Shown: positions 58,136-64,000 of the stretch, piece after piece
Position numbering within the stretch: the stretch's first letter is position 1
Layout of the letters: every line of letters starts with the position of its first letter
From: Torymus aiolomorphi
Lineage: Eukaryota > Arthropoda > Insecta > Hymenoptera > Torymidae
Assembly: GCA_036365515.1 (NCBI GenBank)
Contig: CM070873.1
Coordinates: 88,619,948 to 88,683,947 of the forward strand
DNA length: 64,000 nt
Direction: 5' to 3'
The notes under the pieces: generated by a model
What the model was told of the DNA's origin: nothing
The model's input: the letters and a program-made list of their open reading frames with translations, nothing else
Database searches by the model: none
Translations under genes and position numbers: made by a program

Positions 58136-58399
58136 TCAAGGTTTTATAATAACAAAAAACCGCTGCCAATTCATTGATCCGTGGCTTCCTCAAACATAAT
58201 TTGCTGATTTCTTTAATTAATTTTTAATAAAAAAATTTATAATTTTTGCAACAATTTATTACATAATTAATTTGTTTAGAAGCTAATGGTAGTATTTGCT
58301 GTAAAGTTGTGAAGTTGAATTTAATGTCCCATCTACCAACAATGTGCTTATTTTTAAAGACGTGGATAATAAAAATAAAGCAACATTTTAAATTTTGTC

Positions 58400-58461
58400 G
58401 ACGTTTCGGTCATTTTATTAATGACCCTCTTCAGAACTATTACAAAATTATACATATATAT
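58400..58461 (-). ncRNA. Hammerhead ribozyme, left arm (opposite strand)
   Basis: Read on the minus strand: AATTTTGTAATAGTT, core CTGAAGA, stem II with the same GGTCATT/AATGACC pairing, GAAA, ACGTC and GACAAAATT. It differs from the right-arm copy at a few positions, all outside the essential core or at the variable base of CTGANGA. Coordinates are approximate at the stem I ends. Confidence 0.68.
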
Positions 58462-58603
58462 TAATAACACAATAAATAAATAAAATCACATTAATAGTAT
58501 AACCAGTTGTCAAACTTGACAACTACGTTTCGATGTAAGTTAATTTCTAGTCATACTATTAATGTGATTTTATTTATTTATTGTATTATTAATATATATG
58601 TAT

Positions 58604-58665
58604 AATTTTGTAATAGAATCCTGAGGAGGGTCATTAATAAAATGACCGAAACGTCGACAAAATTA
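58604..58665 (+). ncRNA. Hammerhead ribozyme, right arm
   Basis: Core CTGAGGA (58621-58627), stem II GGTCATT pairing with AATGACC (58629-58635 with 58641-58647), then GAAA (58648-58651) and a GTC cleavage triplet (58653-58655). Stem I pairs TC with GA next to the core and AATTTTG (58604-58610) with CAAAATT (58658-58664) across an internal loop. Stem III is only the self-complementary ACGT, so activity would need dimerisation. One unpaired G sits between the core and stem II, which is a caveat. Confidence 0.7.
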
Positions 58666-58823
58666 AAAATGTTGCTTTATTTTTATTATCCACGTCTTTA
58701 AAAATAAGCACATTGTTGGTAGATGGGCCATTAAATTCAACTTCACAACTTATTACATAATTATAATTAAATTCATTACGAAGATTAAAAAGTACTAATT
58801 CTTAAATTATGTATAAAATATGA

Positions 58824-59844
58824 TGTAACGGGATGGCTTCTGGGGTAAGATCCCAAAAAGCCACAGGCCAGCGATGTCCTAGAACACGGTGCCGCGGGTG
58901 TCAGACTAAAATGACTTGCCCGGGGATCTGCTCCTGGAATCCCGAAAACAACGCGAAGATCGCACGCGAACTTCGCTTTCCAACTAATTGGATCGCTGAG
59001 TTAAAAGCGCGCGCTCAAAGAGTAAAGCGCGCGGCCGCTATGCTCAGATATGAAAACGACCAGCGGAGTCGTTTTCCCGCGGAGGCGGCGGTATCCGGGA
59101 GAAGGTTAGGTTAAGGTCGATAAATGAAGAATAGCCTCAATTATTTTACAGCACAATAACAAGGTCTATTCCAAATAATCATTTACATCAAAAACGCGTC
59201 GCGTTGCGCGCCGACAAGAAGACGGGATCCGCCGCTCGGCGCGGGCGGATCAAGGTATCTATTTTCGCTGGGCCGGTGAACGCACTACCGGCCACTCGCC
59301 GCTGCGAGTCGAAAATACACAAATAAATCGCTGAGCGGGAAGTACAAAGAGGCTTACCGGGAGAGGAGTGCACTCCTCTCGTCGCTCGCTCACGAATCCG
59401 CTCCTGCGTCAGGCCTTATCCTCCGGTCGACTTCGGAGTGTTCAGGCCGAGTCCTAACGTCCAGCGTTCACCTACAGACGCTTCGAACCCCAGGAGTGGC
59501 TCGGATTGCTCACGTGCGCTGCTCTTCGTTGTCGGTACGCGTACGGGCGCTGCTCTGCACCGGTGAGGACGCACGATACCATTTTCTTCGCGGACGATCA
59601 AATTAACTCGCGTACGCGCGGTTTGACAGCCCGAGAGAATCTGATTCAAAAATGAATCGACCGCGACTTTGCAACCGCCAAAGTCGCGCAGCCCCCCGCG
59701 CAGATCGCGAATACATCGTTCGAGCGATGTCAACAAACGCTCGAGATGCATGAATTCGCGGGAACGAGAGTCAAACGAGTTCGATAGAATACGGAGAACC
59801 GAGATTCTTATTTTCTCCGTATTTTATCCTGGAACTCCGTTATA
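58824..59844. repeat. Probable solo LTR (1021 bp)
   Basis: Bounded by TGTAACGGG and CCGTTATA, which are inverted copies apart from the last bases, and flanked by ATGA on both sides (58820-58823 and 59845-59848). It is GC-rich, with CpG-rich blocks at 58980-59060 and 59190-59420. The ORFs at 58833-59114 and 59416-59751 lie inside it and have no family resemblance. The orientation is not settled. Confidence 0.55.
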
Positions 59845-59849
59845 ATGAA

Positions 59850-60360
59850 TAAAGTAATATGTATTATTATTTTTTTTTTAAATTATGTGTGAAACATAAA
59901 TCAAATAATTGATTGTAATATTATCGTCAAAACTTTTAAAAATTCCTAAACAACCTTTACTTCAAATTATATTTTCTTTGTCAAATTTCACACATAGGGT
60001 GCTTGTCCCTAGTAGTGTGTCTGTCTGAATTTGTGTGCTCTTTTTGGAATTTCCGATGTAAGAAAAAGGTTCTAACCTTAAAAATAATAAATGGCTAGTA
60101 CAAGAAACAGTAAAAAGACGATCTATCCCATAAATTACTCGGTTGGATGTATTATTTGTTAATAATCGTTAGTTAAAAAGTGTCTCTAATACGGATTGTC
60201 ATCTGCTTTAAGAGCACACTAATACCAACGAATATAGACACATATAGAAGCGTACTTTAGAAGGGGGGGGGGGGATTAGTTCCGCCTTGACTGAGTGGTG
60301 GCGCTAGTATTGACTAAAGCATGACTGCATGATGATTTGCAATTTGACATGTTATAAAAC
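59850..60360. other. AT-rich stretch with a pogo-like terminal motif
   Basis: At 59997, TAGGGTGCTTGTCCCTAGTAGTGTG resembles the left end of the pogo element at 23486. GAGCACACTAATACC near 60213 could be the matching right end. A G10 homopolymer lies at 60264-60274. No ORF. Confidence 0.35.
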
Positions 60361-60369
60361 TTTTCTTAC

Positions 60370-61080
60370 TCGCCCACCCGAAAGTACGTACTTTCGGCCC
60401 GCATCTCCGGGCCGAAAGAGAAACTTTCGCATCCTATTTTAGACCAACCGCGCGCTCTGATTGGCTGCCGAAATTTCCTGACCCGCGGCGCTTCAGCGCC
60501 CGCGCGCATGCCCGAGGAAAGATGTTTGTGCGGTGTGAAGGTTAGACACGTACGAAATAAACAGAGGAAAGTGCACGGGTGACGAGAAAAAAGTTAGTTG
60601 AAATAAAAAGTGGTTTTGTTTGATCGTGGTTATTGTTTTTTAAACGTATGGACGGGAGCGTCCGAGAAAAATATGTTTGTGCGGTGTGAAGGTTGGACAC
60701 GTACGAAATAGACAGAGGGAAGTGCACGTGTGACGAGAAAAAAGAGTTAATTGAAATAAAAAGTGGTGTTGTCTTTTTTTAATGAATGTGTTTCTGATGC
60801 CCGCCCCGACCAGCAAAACCTCGGCTTCGCCTCGGTCTTGCAAATGTCGGGCGGGCATCAGACCATCTGTACAATAGCGAAAGTAGCAGACGCCCAAAAA
60901 ACCAGCTCTCTACGCCGGGCCGAAAGAAAAAACAGTCGGTAATATCGACCGAGCTACCCAAAGCGGCCGACAGAGGCACTACTATCGAGCGGGCCGAAAG
61001 AAAAACTAACACTCAAACACAGCTAGCAGACGACAACGCAATTTTATCAATTATTTAACAATTACAGAACGTACTTTCGG
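60370..61080. repeat. GC-rich cluster: GGCCGAAAG motifs, tandem duplication and a hairpin centre
   Basis: 60522-60618 and 60671-60766 are direct copies of about 97 bp (ATGTTTGTGCGGTGTGAAGG to AAATAAAAAGTGGT) with few differences. 60780-60870 is a hairpin (GATGCCCGCC pairing with GGCGGGCATC) with the centre CCTCGGCTTCGCCTCGG. CGGCCCG or GGGCCGAAAG motifs occur near 60390, 60410, 60920, 60995 and 61070. This is a composite relative of the 36.2-36.6 kb and 50.8-51.2 kb clusters. Confidence 0.6.
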
Positions 61081-61084
61081 CCGG

Positions 61085-61240
61085 GGAGTAAGAAAAATAG
61101 TATACAATACTTGGACCGGAAATTGGATGCCCTGGCCGTGCGTTATGACGCCCTCGGCTTCGCCTCGGGCGTCATACCACGCACGGCCCGGAAATCCAAT
61201 TTCCGGCCCACGTATCGTAATATACTATTTTTATAAATAA
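61085..61240. mobile_element. Hairpin-family copy, long and well paired
   Basis: Ends AAAATAGTATAC and GTAATATACTATTTTT. Arms pair GGCCGTGCGT and CGGAAATTGGAT with their complements, around GACGCCCTCGGCTTCGCCTC. Confidence 0.75.
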
Positions 61241-61249
61241 CAATTTAAT

Positions 61250-61560
61250 AATGATTAAATAAAATTTAATCTACAAATAAATTATATCAAATATTATTAA
61301 AAGTTAATAAATTCTTACAATTATTTGATTAAAAAAATAATAATTGAAAGAAATAAAAAAGGATATAAATTGTTATACAAGCAAACAAATAGTAATAATT
61401 AGTTATGTAGTCATATTATATTGTCAGTTATTTAACTTGACATATCATATCACTTTTCGACTTTATGCAACTATTATATTAATTTTCATATTCACTGTAA
61501 AATAATATATTGTGTATCAAGGGTATAACGTTGGATTTAGCAGACCGATTATTTATAAGT
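61250..61560. other. AT-rich stretch, nothing recognised
   Basis: No ORF, terminal repeat or RNA motif was seen. Confidence 0.4.
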
Positions 61561-61561
61561 A

Positions 61562-62150
61562 GGGGAAGGTGGGGCGTCATGGACACCCTAACTTTAAATT
61601 GAAATTAAATATATTAAAAACAGATTTAGATAATAATAAAATATGTAATCAATAGATCAGTTCATCCAAAACACGATTCTAGTGATAGAAAATGTTTTAT
61701 TAACCCGTATTTTTCACCAAAAATGAAAAAGCAAAACGTTTAAAAATGCTCCACTTGCCCCACTAAGAGGCACGAATAACAGGGGGTGGGGCACGTGCAG
61801 CACACGAAACGATGAACTGCCATAGCGACCTTTAAGAAAGGGCAATAAATTTTAATTGATAAAGCGTACATAATTTTTATTGAATATAATAAAATGAAAT
61901 AAAGCATTTCAAACTATATTTTATCAAAATTAGATTGTCTCTATTAACACAGTATTTTTAATACAAACTGTTATTATAATTTCCATAAGTGTGACAAATA
62001 ACAATCTATAGATTTATTTATCACAGTAATAATACTTAAATCGATAATTAAAACAAAATATTAATTTAAATTTAAAGCTTTGGCAGTAATATCATTAACA
62101 TAACAAATATTGCCATCTTGAGTTGCTAGATTTCTCTGACTTGCAGGTAA
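61562..62150. repeat. Truncated TAGGGGAAGG-type MITE
   Basis: Starts after TA with GGGGAAGGTGGGGCGTCATGG, like other GGGGA-starting MITEs in the window. Internal GGGGTGGGGCACG and GCCCCACT echo the end. No right end matching the left was found before the fold-back at 62156. Confidence 0.45.
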
Positions 62151-62155
62151 AGGGG

Positions 62156-62545
62156 GTGTCGCACTATACTAACACTGTTTTATCGGCGGAACATGTAAAA
62201 GTAATTAATATAAATAAAAGGATAATGATTTACGCCTTGAACAAATTCAGTTGCCCTGCGTAATGATGTAATACATCATTCTACAAAGTTTCGAGGCAAA
62301 AAAACGTTGACACCTTTGTTTATTTTTGGAACGAAATTTGGTTAATTTTCGTTCCAAAAATAAATAAAGGTGTCGTCGTTTTTTTTGTCTCAAAACTTCG
62401 TAGAACGATGTATTAAAGGATTACGCAGGGCAAGTGAATTTGCTTAAGAAGCAAATCATTATCCTTTTATTTACATTAATTATTTTGACATGTTCCGCCG
62501 ATAAAACAGGGTTAGTGGTGAAGTAGGACTATTACACCACCTTAA
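62156..62545. mobile_element. Fold-back element, about 390 bp
   Basis: Two inverted arms (shared TGTTTTATCGGCGGAACATGT, AAAGGATAATGATTT, GGTGTC...TTTATTTTTGGAACGAAA) meet at a short loop near 62334-62348. No coding capacity. The outer limits are ambiguous. Confidence 0.75.
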
Positions 62546-62569
62546 GGCGATCAGCAATTGTGATAGATA

Positions 62570-62965
62570 CCGGACGCACCGGACTTTCACCCCGTTACAC
62601 TATATTTACTTAATTTATTATAAAAATACATAGTTCTTACAATTTTTATTTGTTTTTTAATTGGATTAGAAAACTACTTAAAAGTGTCATTAAAAGAAAT
62701 TTTGTTTGGTTCTAATATAATTAAAATGTATATATGTATAAAAAAAATACAATTTAAAAAAGTAATTTAACTTAAAAGAAACAAGACTCTTGAAGAGAAC
62801 GACGCCGTCGAAACTGCAACACTCCTGCCTCCGCTGTCAGAAAGACACTCCTGCTTTTTTACACGCTTCCTGCGCGATTGACGAAACAAAAACATTACAT
62901 TACCCAGTTTCATAGAATAGCTTATTATTTTAGATGTAAAATCTTTTAAATAAATCAAAACAATA
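62570..62965. other. AT-rich stretch, nothing recognised
   Basis: A short minus-strand ORF at 62767-62958 has no family resemblance; nothing else seen. Confidence 0.4.
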
Positions 62966-62972
62966 ATAAAAC

Positions 62973-63125
62973 CGCTGCCAATTCATTGACCCGTAGCTTC
63001 CTCAACCGTAATTTGTTGATTCCTTTAATTAATTTTTAATAACAAAATTTATAATTTTTTAAAAATTTATTACATAATTATAATTAAATCCATTTATGAA
63101 TATTAAAAATTGTTAATTTTTAAAT
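62973..63125 (+). repeat. Copy of the ACCGCTGCCAATTC repeat
   Basis: Closest match to the split copy at 58150: ACCGCTGCCAATTCATTGA, CCGTAGCTTCCTCAA, then an AT-rich body with TTATTACATAATTATAATTA. Confidence 0.72.
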
Positions 63126-63229
63126 TTATTTATTTATTTATTATTTATTTATATCAAATTTATATAAATTTTGAGCTGATAAATAAAGTTATCATTTGAA
63201 ATAGAAGTAAAATATCTGTATTTTATAAT

Positions 63230-64000
63230 AAAACAAATAGCTATCACGGTTGTTTTGTTATTAACAAAAACGTGTTTTCTTTTTATATTTAATAATTCAT
63301 ATTTTTTAAGAAAAAAAGAAATTTATAGCTATCATTGTTCTTTTGTTATTAACAAAAACGTGTTTTTTTAAAAAGTTCATAACTCACAAATAAATTATAA
63401 TAATGCAGAATATAATGCATTCATAAGGCATAATTCATAATTATAATAGATTATAATAGATATACTATATACTTTTATAATATACTGATGATAACATCAT
63501 TGGAGTTATGAGTTTTAAAAAAAAAACACTTTTTTATTTTTGATGATAACTAAAGAACCGTGATAGATAGAAAATTATTTTTTTTTTTTTAATATAGGTA
63601 TTTTAATTCTCTTTCGAATGCCACCCACCTCATTCAGATACATAGAGCCGTTCTCGAGAAATTACGATTTTAAAAAATGTCAAAAAATTTTTAACCTCAA
63701 ATATCTCTGAAATTTATGGACCAATCATTTTGCCCAAAGAACTCAACCGAGAACTATAAAAAATCTACCTCTAAAAGGAATTTTGAAGCCATTAAGTCAA
63801 TTTTACTCTTGTAATCGTTGGACATACAAAACTGATTTTTTTCATTTTTCAATTTTTTACTCAAAATCTAGCCTACAGAATGTATTCAAATTTTAACAGT
63901 TTATAGCTATATATATTCTGTATTATCATAATTTTTCTCAAAAAAATTGACCGTTAAGTTTAGCAGTTATAAGCTTCTAAAAAAAACACGTTTTTGTTAA
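63230..64000. repeat. Repeat related to the 49.6-50.5 kb element, running off the window
   Basis: The unit ATAGCTATCA...TTGTTATTAACAAAAACGTGTTTT occurs at 63238 and 63325, and a diverged inverted form occurs near 63500-63570. Further right, TTTTTAACCTCAAAT and TGCCCAAAGAACTCAA parallel 49768-49815. The element continues beyond the window. Confidence 0.5.

Larger units (their letters stand above)
58270..58749. mobile_element. Penelope-type inverted-repeat element with two hammerhead ribozymes
   Basis: Arms 58306-58500 and about 58553-58749 are near-identical inverted copies (GTTGTGAAGTTGAATTTAAT at the outer ends). The centre has a GTTGTCAAACTTGACAAC hairpin. The flanking duplication is 14 bp (58256-58269 and 58750-58763), a length expected from target-primed insertion rather than a cut-and-paste transposase. 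Each arm carries a hammerhead-like motif. It has no RT gene. Family knowledge: hammerheads with a minimal stem III are common in Penelope-like elements. Confidence 0.75.
58150..58830 (+). repeat. ACCGCTGCCAATTC repeat copy, split by a hammerhead-bearing insertion
   Basis: 58152-58269 and 58750-58820 together match the copy at 62973-63120 (ACCGCTGCCAATTCATTGA, GCTTCCTCAA, TTATTACATAATTATAATTAAAT). The break is filled by the inverted-repeat element 58270-58749, with a 14-bp TTATTACATAATTA duplicated on both sides. Confidence 0.75.

Noticed and set aside
59416..59751. Minus-strand ORF of 111 codons, GC-rich
   Set aside because: It lies wholly within the proposed solo LTR and matches nothing known; GC-rich DNA has few stops by chance.

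Overview
This is a eukaryotic, AT-rich, repeat-dominated window, most likely from an insect and plausibly a parasitoid hymenopteran. The evidence is GT-AG introns, arthropod transposon superfamilies (BEL/Pao, Copia, Gypsy, DIRS, a CR1/Jockey-like non-LTR element, pogo, mariner, Mutator-like and Transib-like elements) and one intact multi-exon gene for a secreted single-domain reprolysin (M12B) metalloproteinase of the kind known from wasp venoms. The species assignment is inference.

Layout. 1-6.7 kb: degenerate repeats, a fold-back fragment, microsatellites and two decayed copies of one repeat. 6.7-20.5 kb: a graveyard of LTR and DIRS retrotransposons: BEL/Pao pol (minus), DIRS RT/RNase H/tyrosine recombinase (plus), Copia 5' LTR plus gag-pol (plus, cut inside the integrase), a 12-bp tandem array and a 684-bp fold-back, then Gypsy gag-pol (minus). 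The Gypsy LTR (20.2-22.3 kb) appears to be split by two Transib-like non-autonomous elements with 5-bp target duplications. 23.5-27.2 kb: one whole pogo/Tigger-like transposon with matching ends, TA duplications and a multi-exon, frameshifted transposase. 28.5-36.1 kb: a non-LTR retrotransposon broken by nested insertions: a Transib-like element ten codons into ORF1, a GC-rich block, a hairpin element, and a complete short LTR element with two 214-bp LTRs and an ATAT duplication. 36.8-42.5 kb: a decayed Mutator-like transposase followed by a DEDDh exonuclease domain, with a mariner inserted in its 3' part and that mariner itself carrying a GC-rich insert. 42.7-45.1 kb: a 1-kb near-perfect palindrome and a 224-bp relative.

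46.9-56.5 kb: the only apparently intact host gene. It has twelve exons, including a 23-nt microexon, and codes for a 451-residue reprolysin-like metalloproteinase with a signal peptide, propeptide and zinc site. Its introns are loaded with transposons (a 356-bp AT microsatellite, hairpin elements, two TA-flanked MITEs, a tRNA-derived SINE and a 5S-rRNA-derived SINE).

57-64 kb: more fold-backs, a probable solo LTR, a Penelope-type inverted-repeat element whose two arms each carry a hammerhead ribozyme motif, and GC-rich hairpin repeats.

Apart from the metalloproteinase I see no credible host gene, and no functional tRNA or rRNA gene. Most coding signal is transposon-derived and pseudogenised. 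Exon and element boundaries were read by eye from splice sites, terminal repeats and target duplications.
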